In this document: one piece after another, positions 1 to 8,792 of the stretch | Position numbering within the stretch: position 1 is the first letter of the stretch | Layout of the letters: every line of letters begins with the position of its first letter | Assembly: GCF_008087625.1 (NCBI RefSeq) | Contig: NZ_CP042997.1 | Location: 496,001-560,000 of the forward strand | Direction: 5' to 3' | DNA from: Aquisphaera giovannonii | GTDB lineage: Bacteria; Planctomycetota; Planctomycetia; Isosphaerales; Isosphaeraceae | DNA length: 64,000 bases | Position numbers and translations under genes: made by a program | Notes under the pieces: model-generated | What the model was told of the DNA's origin: nothing | What the model saw: only the letters and a program-made list of their open reading frames with translations | Databases searched by the model: none

Positions 1-124
1 CCCCGACCACGACGAGGCCCACCTGGCCCTCGCCCTGATCGCCGAGCGCCGCGGCGAGAAGGCGGAGGCGGCCGCCCATCGCCGGCGGGCGGAGCGGGCC
101 AGGCTGAAGAAGGGAGGGGCGTGA
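1..124 (+). CDS. C-terminal end of an upstream gene, possibly CheR-TPR (partial)
   Basis: The first 124 bases read open and end at a TGA (122-124), one base before the ATG of the next gene. The visible 40 residues are charged, Ala/Arg/Glu/Lys-rich and helical, as at the end of a TPR domain. In Wsp-type chemosensory operons, a CheR methyltransferase with a C-terminal TPR (WspC) precedes the WspD CheW, so CheR-TPR is a reasonable guess from context. The catalytic part lies outside the window, so the identity cannot be confirmed here. Confidence 0.5.
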   Translation, partial: PDHDEAHLALALIAERRGEKAEAAAHRRRAERARLKKGGA

Positions 125-125
125 G

Positions 126-920
126 ATGCCCGACCGCGACGACGACCGCGATCAGCCGGGGGCCCCCTCGCCGTCCCCGCCCGCCCCCTCGCCCGCGCCG
201 CGCATCGTCCCGCTGCCGGGCGCCGACTGCTGGAACGTGATCGGCACCGGCGGCGACAAGAGCTGCCCGGAGCTGGAGCCGCACGTCCACTGCCGCAACT
301 GCCCGGTGTACGCCTCCGCCGCGAGGCGGTTCTTCGACCGCCCCGCGCCGGAGGGGTACCTCGCCGAGTGGACGCGATGGCTGGGCGGCTCGGCGTCGGC
401 CGAGGGCGGGGGCGGCCAGGGCGGCGTCGAGGCGGAGGACGACGCGGCGTTCACGGCCGGCGAGCGGGACCGGCTCAGCGTCCTGATCTTCCGCCTGGGC
501 CCGGAGTGGCTGGCCTTCCGGACGACCGCGGTGGCCGAGGTCACGACCCCGCGCCCGGTGCACCGGATCCCGCACCGGTCCGACGACATCCTCATGGGGC
601 TGGTGAACCTCCGCGGGCAGCTCCAGCTCTGCGTCTCGCTCCACGGCCTGCTCGGCGTCTCGACCCCGGAGGACCCGGCCGCGTCGCGGTCGCGCCTGGT
701 GGTCCTCCGCGACCGCGCGCGGTCCGAGGCGTGGGTCTTCGCCGCCGACGAGGTGCTGGGCGTGCATCGGCTGGCGAAGGCCCAGGTGCTGGGCGTCTCG
801 TCCAGCCTGGCCAACCCCGAGGTCAGCTTCAGCCAGGCGATCCTCTCCTGGCAGGGCCGCAGCGTCAGCTTCCTGGACGAGCAGCGGGTCTTCGCCGCGC
901 TCGGGAGTCTCGGCGAATGA
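126..920 (+). CDS. cheW: CheW-type coupling protein, WspD-like
   Basis: A 264-residue chemotaxis scaffold that should link a receptor to the CheA kinase encoded next. Residues 1-30 are a Pro/Asp-rich disordered leader. Then comes a cysteine-containing block (C35, C47, C56, C59; including CWNVIGTGG and HCRNCPVY) of the kind found at the N terminus of WspD proteins. A CheW beta-barrel domain follows from about residue 115 (LIFRLGPEWLAF, then VHRIPHRSDDILMGLVNLRG), with the usual hydrophobic core and the NLRG turn. The stop codon overlaps the cheA start in an ATGA, so the two are translationally coupled. The cysteine cluster may bind a metal or be redox-active; this is inference. The CheW assignment is firm and the WspD sub-type is likely. 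Confidence 0.9.
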   Translation: MPDRDDDRDQPGAPSPSPPAPSPAPRIVPLPGADCWNVIGTGGDKSCPELEPHVHCRNCPVYASAARRFFDRPAPEGYLAEWTRWLGGSASAEGGGGQGGVEAEDDAAFTAGERDRLSVLIFRLGPEWLAFRTTAVAEVTTPRPVHRIPHRSDDILMGLVNLRGQLQLCVSLHGLLGVSTPEDPAASRSRLVVLRDRARSEAWVFAADEVLGVHRLAKAQVLGVSSSLANPEVSFSQAILSWQGRSVSFLDEQRVFAALGSLGE

Positions 921-3316
921 GCGACGACCTCAGCGGCTTCTCGATGATGGACCTGTTCCGCATGGAGGCGGAGGAGCGCCTGGCCGTCCTCTCCGAGGGC
1001 CTCGTCGCCCTGGAGGGCGGCGGCGCCTCGGCGGCGACGATCGAGCCCCTGATGCGCGCCGCGCACTCGCTCAAGGGCGCCGCGCGGATCGTCAACATGG
1101 ACGCCGCCGTCCGCGTCGCCCACGCGATGGAGGACTGCCTCGTCGCCGCCCAGAAGGGGGCCATCACGCTCTCCCCGCCGGACATCGACGTCCTCCTCCG
1201 CGGCGTCGACTTCCTCACCCAGATCTCCAAGGTCGCCGAGCCCGAAATCGAGGCCTGGCAGGCCGCACGCGCCGGCGACGTCGAGGCGCTCGCCGCCGAG
1301 CTCTCGAAGATCGAGCAGGGCATGACCGCGGAGCCCAGCCCGCCCCCCGCGCGGCCGGCGCCGGCCCCCGAGGCACCTCCGGCCCCGCCCCCTGCACCGC
1401 CTCCGGCCGAATCCCCGGCCCCGCCGCCTCCGGCCGAGCCCCCTGCCCGGCCGCCCGTCGTCGAGGCCGCCCCGGCGGCGAAGTCGGCACCCGCGCCCAC
1501 GCCGCCGGCCCCGGCCCCGTCTCCCTCGCCCGCCCCCGCGGCCGCCGCGGCGGAGCCCGCCGACCGGGTGGTCCGGGTGACGGCGGAGAGCCTGACGCGG
1601 CTGATGGGGCTGGCGGGCGAGTCGCTCGTGCAGACGAGGCGGATCCGGCCGTTCGTCGATTCCTTGCTGGACCTCCGGGGGCGTCAGTCGAGGCTGCTGG
1701 AGACCTTGCAGCGGCTGGAGGACCGGCTCTCGGGCGTCGGCGACGCCCTGCCCGCGGCCGACCGCGAATTGCTCGCCACGGCGCGGGGGCAGGCGGCGCG
1801 TTGCCTGGAGGGGCTGGGGACGACGGTGGAGACGATCGAGGAGTTCGCGCGCGGCAGCGAGGACCTCTCGGGCCGGCTCCATCACGAGGTGCTGGCCAGC
1901 CGGATGCGGCCCTTCGCCGACGGCACCCGCGGGTTCGCGAGGCTCGTCCGCGACGTGGCCAAGCAGCTCGGCAAGCGGGCGAAGCTTGAGGTCGTCGGCG
2001 AGACCACGGGCGTGGACCGCGACATCCTGGACGGCCTGGAGGCGCCGCTGAACCACCTGATCCGCAACGCGCTGGACCACGGCTTGGAGATGCCCGACGC
2101 CCGCCGCGCCGCGGGAAAGGACCCGGCCGGGACGATCCGCCTGGAGGCACGGCACCGGGCGGGCATGCTCCAGATCCTCGTCGCGGACGACGGCCGCGGG
2201 ATCGACCTGGACCGGCTCCGCGCGAAGGTCGTCGAGAGGGGGCTGACGACGGCCTCGGTCGCGGCCCGGCTGAGCGACGCGGAGCTGCTCGACTTCCTCT
2301 TCCTGCCGGGCTTCTCCACCAAGGAGGCGGTGACGGAGCTCTCGGGCCGGGGCGTGGGCCTGGACGTCGTGCAGAGCATGGTCCAGGCCGTCCGCGGCTC
2401 GGTCCGCGTCTCCACCCAGCTCGGCGCCGGGACCCGGTTCATCCTCCAGCTCCCGCTGACGGTCTCGGTGATCCGGGCCCTGCTCGTGGAGATCGCCGGC
2501 GAGCCGTACGCCTTCCCGCTGAACCGGATCGACCGCATTTTGATGCTCGACCGCGGCGAGGTCCGCGAGCTCGAGGGCAAGCCGCACACGCTGATCGACG
2601 GCCAGCCCGTGGGCCTGATCGAGGCCGCCCAGGTCCTGGAGCTCCCCGCCACGCCCCGCGAGAAGGGGAGCCTGCCCGTCGTCGTCGCCAGCGACCGCAG
2701 CCACCGCTTCGCCGTCGTCGTGGACAAGTTCCTGGGCGAGCGCGACCTCCGCGTGGCGCCGCTGGACCCGCGGCTCGGCAAGGTGCCCAACCTGAACAGC
2801 TCGTCGGTGCTGGAGGACGGCTGGCCGGTCCTGATCATCGACGTGGAGGACCTCGTCCGGTCGATCGACAACCTCCTGACCGGCCGCCGGATCAAGCGCC
2901 TCAGCGTCGAGGCCGCCCCCGCCGCCGAGGCCCGCGGCCCGAAGCGCGTCCTCGTCGTGGACGACTCGATCACCGTCCGCGAGCTCGAGCGCCAGCTGTT
3001 GGAAAACCGCGGCTACGACGTGGACGTCGCCGTGGACGGCGTGGACGGCTGGAACGCCGTGCGGTCCCACCGCTACGACCTCGTCGTCAGCGACATCGAC
3101 ATGCCCCGCATGGACGGCATCCAGTTCGTCTCCCACATCAAGGAAGACGCCCGCCTCCGCGCCATCCCCGTGATCATCGTCTCCTACAAGGACCGCGAGG
3201 AGGACCGCATCCGCGGCCTCGACGTCGGCGCGAACGTCTACCTCACCAAGAGCAGCTTCCACGACCAGACGTTCCTGAACACCGTCGTGGACCTCATCGG
3301 CGAGGCGGAGGGGTGA
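917..3316 (+). CDS. cheA: Hybrid chemotaxis histidine kinase CheA with C-terminal receiver (WspE-like)
   Basis: A 799-residue kinase. The order is an HPt domain (phosphorylatable H50 in RAAHSLKGAAR); a long Pro/Ala linker (about 138-215) in place of P1-P2 structure; dimerisation helices; an HATPase domain (N box HLIRNALDHG near residue 379, then VADDGRGIDL and GRGVGLDVV); a CheW-like domain (VIRALLVEIAGEPYAFPL); and a receiver domain from about 675 with phospho-acceptor D726 in VVSDIDMPRMDG. The CheA-REC architecture is that of WspE/FrzE, used in non-flagellar 'alternative' chemosensory pathways. The ATG start at 917 overlaps the cheW stop and gives a canonical HPt N terminus; a longer reading frame upstream overlaps cheW and is not real. 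No flagellar or receptor genes are nearby. Its probable CheB and output partner lie at 45.1-47.4 kb. Confidence 0.93.
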   Translation: MSDDLSGFSMMDLFRMEAEERLAVLSEGLVALEGGGASAATIEPLMRAAHSLKGAARIVNMDAAVRVAHAMEDCLVAAQKGAITLSPPDIDVLLRGVDFLTQISKVAEPEIEAWQAARAGDVEALAAELSKIEQGMTAEPSPPPARPAPAPEAPPAPPPAPPPAESPAPPPPAEPPARPPVVEAAPAAKSAPAPTPPAPAPSPSPAPAAAAAEPADRVVRVTAESLTRLMGLAGESLVQTRRIRPFVDSLLDLRGRQSRLLETLQRLEDRLSGVGDALPAADRELLATARGQAARCLEGLGTTVETIEEFARGSEDLSGRLHHEVLASRMRPFADGTRGFARLVRDVAKQLGKRAKLEVVGETTGVDRDILDGLEAPLNHLIRNALDHGLEMPDARRAAGKDPAGTIRLEARHRAGMLQILVADDGRGIDLDRLRAKVVERGLTTASVAARLSDAELLDFLFLPGFSTKEAVTELSGRGVGLDVVQSMVQAVRGSVRVSTQLGAGTRFILQLPLTVSVIRALLVEIAGEPYAFPLNRIDRILMLDRGEVRELEGKPHTLIDGQPVGLIEAAQVLELPATPREKGSLPVVVASDRSHRFAVVVDKFLGERDLRVAPLDPRLGKVPNLNSSSVLEDGWPVLIIDVEDLVRSIDNLLTGRRIKRLSVEAAPAAEARGPKRVLVVDDSITVRELERQLLENRGYDVDVAVDGVDGWNAVRSHRYDLVVSDIDMPRMDGIQFVSHIKEDARLRAIPVIIVSYKDREEDRIRGLDVGANVYLTKSSFHDQTFLNTVVDLIGEAEG

Positions 3317-3721
3317 GGCGGAGCGGAGCGAGCGGCGGCCGAGGTTCCCTCGCCCAATCGCGGACTCGTCGTCACCCATCAGTGAGGCCGCAACCTTCTG
3401 TCCCCTCCCCCCTGGTGGGGGAGGGTTAGGGAGAGGGGGCGACCGCCTCGGTCAGGCGAGGAGGACTTCCGGCAGTACGTCGGGGCCCGCCCAGGCTCGT
3501 CAGCTCGCCCGGCGATCGGAGGCCCGTCAGACCCCCTCTCCCTAACCCTCCCCCACCAGGGGGGAGGGGATAAGAGGGCCCCCTCGGTCCCGGGTGTGGG
3601 TGACGATAAGCCCACGGTGGGGGGGAGGAAAAAGAGTGTCGCGGCCCCGCTCGTGGGTGAGGCGTGGCTTCCGGAGAGGAACGGGCCGCGGCGTACAGGC
3701 TGCGGCCCGGCCCGCTACCTT
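3317..3721. repeat. Intergenic region with a perfect 39-bp inverted repeat
   Basis: This 405-bp non-coding stretch separates cheA from the convergent ferritin-like gene. Bases 3401-3439 (containing CCTGGTGGGGGAGGG) are repeated as an exact reverse complement at 3532-3570, with a 92-bp spacer. Both arms have an internal C-rich/G-rich alternation, so each could also fold locally. It lies between convergent genes, so a terminator role is possible, but no T-run follows. Related CCCTCxCCC-type paired arms occur at 63.7-63.9 kb. Confidence 0.8.
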
Positions 3722-4300
3722 TCACGTCGCCGGCGCGGGGGTCGGGGCCGGGGCTGGGATCGCCTCGATGGCCGGCTCGGCCTTGGGGGCCTCCTCCTTC
3801 GCGGGCTCCTCGACTTCGGTGCATCGCCGCAGCAGGAGGCGGTCGAAGGCGTCCTGGAGGGCGTCGCGGTGGGCCTGCTCCTCGGCGAGGACGGCGGAAA
3901 TCTCGCGGGCGCCGTCGGCGTCGCCGAGGGCGGCGAGCGCCTTGGACCAGGCGACCAGGCGGTGGATGGCGTGGGCCTTGCCGTCGAGGTCGGCGGCGAG
4001 CTGGTCGAGCGGGCCGGCGGCGAGCTTGCCCACCTTGTCCTTGATCTGGTCCCAGACCTTGCCGACCTTGCCGCTGGGGGCGCGGCCGGGGGTGTGGCCG
4101 TACCGCGTGGCGACGGTCTCGATCGCCCGGGCGTGCCGCTCGTCGGCCTCCGCGATCTCGTGGTAGAGGACGCTCAGGCCCTCCTCCGGCGGAGACTCCG
4201 CGCGGCCCTCGGCGCTGGCCGCGAGCGACTTCTCGACGTCCAGGCTCTTGACGAGCTCGGCGGCAACCCACTCGCGATCGATCGGAATGGTCCCTGGCAT
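3722..4300 (-). CDS. Ferritin-like helical bundle protein
   Basis: A 192-residue soluble protein, almost entirely helical. It carries Glu/His combinations of ferritin-like four-helix bundles: EIAEADERHARAIE near residue 65 and AEEQAHRDALQDAF near residue 145. The last 30 residues are a Pro/Ala/Glu-rich tail (PAKEEAPKAEPAIEAIPAP). It resembles stress-associated ferritin-like (DUF892/YciE-type) proteins, but the match is by pattern only. The ATG at 4298-4300 is preceded by a purine-rich AAGGGAGAG ribosome site. It lies 68 bp downstream of the permease gene on the same strand. Metal binding and any storage or oxidase activity are inferred, not shown. Confidence 0.65.
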   Translation of the reverse strand: MPGTIPIDREWVAAELVKSLDVEKSLAASAEGRAESPPEEGLSVLYHEIAEADERHARAIETVATRYGHTPGRAPSGKVGKVWDQIKDKVGKLAAGPLDQLAADLDGKAHAIHRLVAWSKALAALGDADGAREISAVLAEEQAHRDALQDAFDRLLLRRCTEVEEPAKEEAPKAEPAIEAIPAPAPTPAPAT

Positions 4301-4368
4301 GGCGGCTCTCCCTTTCCTTCCCGTCCCGCTCGAGGACGGCCGGCTGACGTGACTCGGTTGACTCGGGC

Positions 4369-6267
4369 TCACGCGGGCAGCGGGGCCGCGGCGGCCTTCT
4401 CCTTCAACTCCGGCTTGACCATCCCGAGGATCCGCTCCCGGGCGTCGGCCAGAGTGTCGACGACCTTCGTGGCCCCCAGCTCCGCCAGCCGCTCCCGGCT
4501 GGGGCCCGGGCCGTTGCCCGTCTCCTCGGCGTGCCCCCAACGGCCCAGGACGATCGGCAGCTCGGGGAACCTCGCGCGGAGCTGGCGGACCAGGTAGCGG
4601 CCCAGCGCCAGCCCCTCCTTCGGCAGCACCGAGGCGACCACCAGCCGCGGCGACTCGTTCGCCACGCGCTCGGCCACCTGCAGCGACGAGTCGGTGCACG
4701 CGAGGATGTCCAGCCGGCAGCCGCCCGCCTTCAGGAGCTGGCCGAGCATCCGCAGGGCCAGGGCGTCCGACGTGTTCTCCACCGCCAGGCCGACCACCGA
4801 CGGCGACTCCTCGCCGTCCGCGCCGTTGGCGACGATCCCCCGGGCGCTCAGGCTGTAGTCGGGCCGGCCCTCCAGCGAGTCGAGGACCTCGCCGACGACC
4901 GACCAGATGAACTCGCGCTCGGTGTCGCTCAGTTCCTCGCGGGCCGCGTCCCGCTCCGCCCTCGCGAGCGCCGGGATCAGCACCTCGTCGAAGACCTCGG
5001 CCCGCGCACGCCTCTTGAGTGCCTCCTCCACCACGCCGATCGCGCGCTCGCGGTCCAGCGCCACCAGGCGCTGGTAGAAGCGGACGTCCGGCTCCAGCTC
5101 CGCCTCCTCGCCGAGCATCGTGGAGAAGAACGAGAGCGCCGGCACGTACTTGCCGATCACCGCCAGGCAGACCGTCAGGGGGGTCGAGAGCAGGAGCCCC
5201 ATGGTCCCCCACAGCCACGTCCAGAACATCGCCGCGACGAGCAGCCCGAGCGCCGAGACGCCCGTCGTCTTGCCGTAGATGATCGGCTCCAGGAAGCTGT
5301 TGAGCGCCGTCTCCGCGACGAGGAACAGCCCGACCACCTCCAGGGCCTGCTTCCAGCCCGGGAAGTAGGCGAACGAGAAGACCACCGGCATCACGAACGC
5401 CGCGGCCGGCCCGACGTACGGGATGAACCGCAGCAGCGCCGCGAGCGAGCCCCAGAGCACCGCGTAGGGCACGCCGATCGCCCAGAGGCCCAGTCCGACC
5501 ACCAAGCCGAAGCCGGCGTTCATCAGGGAGAACATGCCCAGGTACTTGCTGATCCGCTGGCCGATCTCCTGCATCGTCCGCGTGGTCAGCGTGACGTGGT
5601 AGTGGCCGAAGAGGGCGACGATGCGGTCGGACAGCTCCTCGCGGCCGATGAGCATGAAGAGGACGAGGATGAGCACGAAGCTGCCGACGCCGAGGAACTC
5701 CAGGTAGGGCCCTACGGCCGACGAGAGCCGCTCCTGGAACGACGGGTGCGAGATGACCTCCACCCGCTGGATCGGCCTGAGGCCCCGCTCGTCGGTCGCG
5801 GCGGGCGCCTCCATCCGGGCCGTCACCTCGTTGGCCATCCGCTCCAGCTTCTCCGCCGTCGATTCCTGGCCGGGCTCCCGGTAGACGCCGATCCCGCTGA
5901 GCTTCGCCTCGATGTTCTCCCGGTACTTGGGCAGGTCCGCGGCCAGCGCCGTCAACTGCTGGCCGACGACGTACCCGACCCCGCCGAGCAGCCCCAAGCT
6001 CAGAAGCACCATGAACACCACCGACGCCGCCCGCGGCACCCCGGCCTTCTCCAGCAGCCGGACGCCTGGCGTCAGCGCGAAGCTGAACAGGATGGACAGC
6101 GCCAGGGGTTTGAGGACCTCGCCCGCGAAATACATGAAGGCAATCGATGAGAAGAGGATGATCGTGAGCTTGAACGGGTCGGCGTACCGACTTGCTTCGG
6201 GCTCGGCCACCGGGGGCTCCTTCGCACGACGGACGTGGGCATGGATGCGATTAAAGGAAAGCAACAT
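4369..6267 (-). CDS. AI-2E family (PerM-type) permease with C-terminal B12-binding-like domain
   Basis: 632 residues. The N-terminal ~350 residues are an AI-2E/PerM permease with about eight membrane segments (e.g. LTIILFSSIAFMYFAGEVL, FVLILVLFMLIGREELS) and the family-typical stretch PYAVLWGSLAALLRFIPYVG. After the membrane domain comes a helical block (about 400-470; RERAIGVVEEALKRR, FDEVLIPALARAE) resembling the cap domain that precedes cobalamin-binding domains. Then follows a Rossmann-like domain (from about 490; VVGLAVENTSDALALRML, LDILACTDSSLQVAERV). The cobalamin DxHxxG motif is absent. The substrate is unknown; family members move small organic molecules or ions and only some relate to AI-2. 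The ATG at 6267 has AAGGGAAG upstream. Confidence 0.85.
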   Translation of the reverse strand: MLLSFNRIHAHVRRAKEPPVAEPEASRYADPFKLTIILFSSIAFMYFAGEVLKPLALSILFSFALTPGVRLLEKAGVPRAASVVFMVLLSLGLLGGVGYVVGQQLTALAADLPKYRENIEAKLSGIGVYREPGQESTAEKLERMANEVTARMEAPAATDERGLRPIQRVEVISHPSFQERLSSAVGPYLEFLGVGSFVLILVLFMLIGREELSDRIVALFGHYHVTLTTRTMQEIGQRISKYLGMFSLMNAGFGLVVGLGLWAIGVPYAVLWGSLAALLRFIPYVGPAAAFVMPVVFSFAYFPGWKQALEVVGLFLVAETALNSFLEPIIYGKTTGVSALGLLVAAMFWTWLWGTMGLLLSTPLTVCLAVIGKYVPALSFFSTMLGEEAELEPDVRFYQRLVALDRERAIGVVEEALKRRARAEVFDEVLIPALARAERDAAREELSDTEREFIWSVVGEVLDSLEGRPDYSLSARGIVANGADGEESPSVVGLAVENTSDALALRMLGQLLKAGGCRLDILACTDSSLQVAERVANESPRLVVASVLPKEGLALGRYLVRQLRARFPELPIVLGRWGHAEETGNGPGPSRERLAELGATKVVDTLADARERILGMVKPELKEKAAAAPLPA

Positions 6268-6514
6268 GCACTTCCCTTGCCAATTGTCTGGGGCGGGAGC
6301 CGCCGACGCCCGGCGACCGGCCCCGGCTCGGGAGCGAGGGTCCGTCGGAACGGGGGCATGAAGGCGCGGCGTGAACCTTGGGGGTTCCCGGAACCCCTTG
6401 TCGCCGGCTATCTTCGGCGGATGATGGGCGTGCGGTCGGGTCACAGCCCCGGCCACCTCGGCGTAAGATGGCCAGGCCGATCGGCCGCGTCGGCCGCCAG
6501 GATTCCTCGCGGGA

Positions 6515-8788
6515 ATGCGGGACATGGACAGGACGACCCACCAGAGCCCGGGGACGGATTCGCCCACGGTGGCCCGCGCGGATGCCGGGACGACCGAGGT
6601 CGGCGAGACCGTGGTCTTCGCCGCCGAAGGGGCCGGCCCGGGCGGTGCGGCCGAGGGGCCGTCGCTCGGGCGCTACGAGAACCTCGGCGAGATCGCCCGG
6701 GGCGGGATGGGGATCGTCTACCGCGTCCGTGACGGCGCGTTCGACCGCGAGCTGGCCCTCAAGGTGGTGCTCTCCCGCGACCCCGGGCCCGTGATGCGGA
6801 GCCGGTTCGTCGAGGAGGCGCGGGTGACCGGGCGGTTGCAGCACCCGGGCATTCCGCCGGTCCACGAGATCGGCGAGCTGGACGACGGCCGGCCGTACTA
6901 CACGATGAAGCTGATCGACGGCCGGACCCTGGAGGACCTGCTCGCCGCCCGCCCCGACCCGCGGCACGACCCGGCCCACTTCCTCTCGATCTTCGAGGCG
7001 ATCTGCCAGACGCTCGGCTACGCGCACGCCCGCGGCGTGGTGCACCGGGACATGAAGCCGTCCAACATCATGGTGGGCGCCTTCGGCGAGGTGCAGGTCA
7101 TGGACTGGGGGCTCGCCAAGGTGCTCGCGCGGCCGGGCCATCCGCCCGGGCCATCGGACGCGTCGGCGGGCTACACCGAGGGCGCGGGCAAGGGGGACGG
7201 CGACGATGCGGCCGGCGGACGGTCGCTGGCCGGCGACGTGCTGGGCACCCCGGCCTACATGCCGCCCGAGCAGGCGCTCGGGCAGGTCGATCGCGTCGAT
7301 GAGAGGTCGGACGTCTTCGCCCTGGGTGCGATCCTCTGCGAGATCCTGACCGGGGCCCCCCCCTACGTCGACCGGCCCGGATATTTCGCCCACCGCCAGG
7401 CCGCGCGGGCGGACCTCGGCGCGGCGATGTCGCGGCTGGCGGGCTGCGGCGCCGAGGACGAGCTCGTGGACCTGGCCCGCCGCTGCCTCGCGGCCGACCC
7501 CTCCGCGCGGCCTCGGGATGCGGAGGCCGTGGCCGAGGCGGTGGCGTCGCACCAGGAATCGATGCAGGACCGGCTGCGGGCGGCCGAGCTCGCCCGGGTC
7601 GAGGCGGTCGCGCGGGCGGAGCACGAGCGGAAGCGCCGGAGGCTGGCCGTCGCGCTGCTGTCCACGGTCGCGGCGATGATCGGCCTGGGCGGGGCCGGGC
7701 TGACCTACCTCGTGCACCTCTCGCACCAGGGGGCGGTCCACCAGGCGGAGGTGGCGCGCTCCGCCGAGGACCTCCTCGCCCGCGCGGAGGCCCTGGGCCG
7801 GCGGGCGGAGGCCGCCGCCGGGGACGACGAGGCCGCCTGGGCCGACGCCGTGGCCTCGGCCCGCGGGGCCCGCGCGATGCTCGCCGACGAGCCGGGCCTG
7901 GAGGGCCTCCGGCGCTCGGCCGTGGCGGCCGTCGCCGAGATCGAGCGTCGCCGCGAGGGCTGCCGGTCGCTCGTGCCGGGGTGCCTCGCCGCGTCGAACC
8001 GCTACCGGGCCGACGGCCCGGTGCCGCCCCAGGCCGTCGACCACGATGACCCGGGCCCCGGCACGCCGCCCGACTATTCGGGCGTCTCGATCCTGCGGCG
8101 GAGCATCTTCTTCGACCTCTCCGGCTGGAGGCGCCTGCCGCCGGGCGTCGACCCCGCGGCCGCCGGGCGCGTCGAGCCGACGAATTACACCCAGGTGCTG
8201 GACCTCGTCCGGAAGCAGAACGTCACCGCGGACAACCGCCGGCTCATCTTCCCCTTCCGCACCGAGGGCTACGAGGTGGACCTCCGCTGCGCCAACCTCC
8301 CGTACACGGTCCGCGGCCCGGCCGCCCGCGAGCCGCTCGGCGGGGGGACCCGCCCGGTGCTCCGCCGCGACCTGGTGATCGACATCTCCGGGTGCCAGCC
8401 CGGCAAGGAGTCGCGGGTCGTCATCCAGGCGACCATCTGGAACGGCTTCCAGCCCGACGCCGACGGCCGGACCTGGGCCGGCATGCTCGCGGCCGACGAC
8501 CTCTCCGAGGCCGAGATCGCCGTGAAGTTCGCCGACGGCCGCAAGCCGAAGGCCCCGCCCACGCTCTACGTCTTCCAGCGCGGCTCCGACAGGAAGGAGG
8601 CGCCCCACATCACCCAGGACTTCCGCAACCCCCTGGACCGCGACTGGTGGCTCTGGCGCCCGCGCGACATCCTCAAGGACAGCGTCTATCAGGTCGCCTG
8701 GAGCTGGCCCGGGCCGAAGGACGGTGCGGCCGCGATGCCGCGGACGCCGGACCTCGCAAGATCCGATCGTGCCGTCGTGCGACGCTGA
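6515..8788 (+). CDS. Membrane-anchored Ser/Thr protein kinase (PknB type) with novel C-terminal region
   Basis: 757 residues. The kinase domain spans about 50-330: glycine loop GEIARGGMGIVYRV, ATP-binding K83, catalytic loop HRDMKPSN (H177, D179), and DWG in place of DFG (D197), as in many planctomycete kinases. APE is replaced by PPEQ. A coiled region (about 330-375) leads to one transmembrane helix near 377-400 (LAVALLSTVAAMIGLGGAGL). The outer ~350 residues start with a helical linker, then a beta-rich domain (RRSIFFDLSGWRRLPPG ... WWLWRPRDILKD) that I do not recognise; it could sense an extracytoplasmic signal. The start is at 6515, or at 6524 nine bases later. The gene ends 4 bp from the convergent zinc-ribbon gene. 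Confidence 0.9.
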   Translation: MRDMDRTTHQSPGTDSPTVARADAGTTEVGETVVFAAEGAGPGGAAEGPSLGRYENLGEIARGGMGIVYRVRDGAFDRELALKVVLSRDPGPVMRSRFVEEARVTGRLQHPGIPPVHEIGELDDGRPYYTMKLIDGRTLEDLLAARPDPRHDPAHFLSIFEAICQTLGYAHARGVVHRDMKPSNIMVGAFGEVQVMDWGLAKVLARPGHPPGPSDASAGYTEGAGKGDGDDAAGGRSLAGDVLGTPAYMPPEQALGQVDRVDERSDVFALGAILCEILTGAPPYVDRPGYFAHRQAARADLGAAMSRLAGCGAEDELVDLARRCLAADPSARPRDAEAVAEAVASHQESMQDRLRAAELARVEAVARAEHERKRRRLAVALLSTVAAMIGLGGAGLTYLVHLSHQGAVHQAEVARSAEDLLARAEALGRRAEAAAGDDEAAWADAVASARGARAMLADEPGLEGLRRSAVAAVAEIERRREGCRSLVPGCLAASNRYRADGPVPPQAVDHDDPGPGTPPDYSGVSILRRSIFFDLSGWRRLPPGVDPAAAGRVEPTNYTQVLDLVRKQNVTADNRRLIFPFRTEGYEVDLRCANLPYTVRGPAAREPLGGGTRPVLRRDLVIDISGCQPGKESRVVIQATIWNGFQPDADGRTWAGMLAADDLSEAEIAVKFADGRKPKAPPTLYVFQRGSDRKEAPHITQDFRNPLDRDWWLWRPRDILKDSVYQVAWSWPGPKDGAAAMPRTPDLARSDRAVVRR

Positions 8789-8792
8789 GGTG

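Noticed and set aside
152-3379. A long minus-strand reading frame antisense to cheA (and the similar long frames antisense to most genes).
   Set aside because: High GC produces long shadow frames. Its product is low-complexity Arg/Pro/Gly, while the plus frame encodes an intact CheA with all catalytic motifs.
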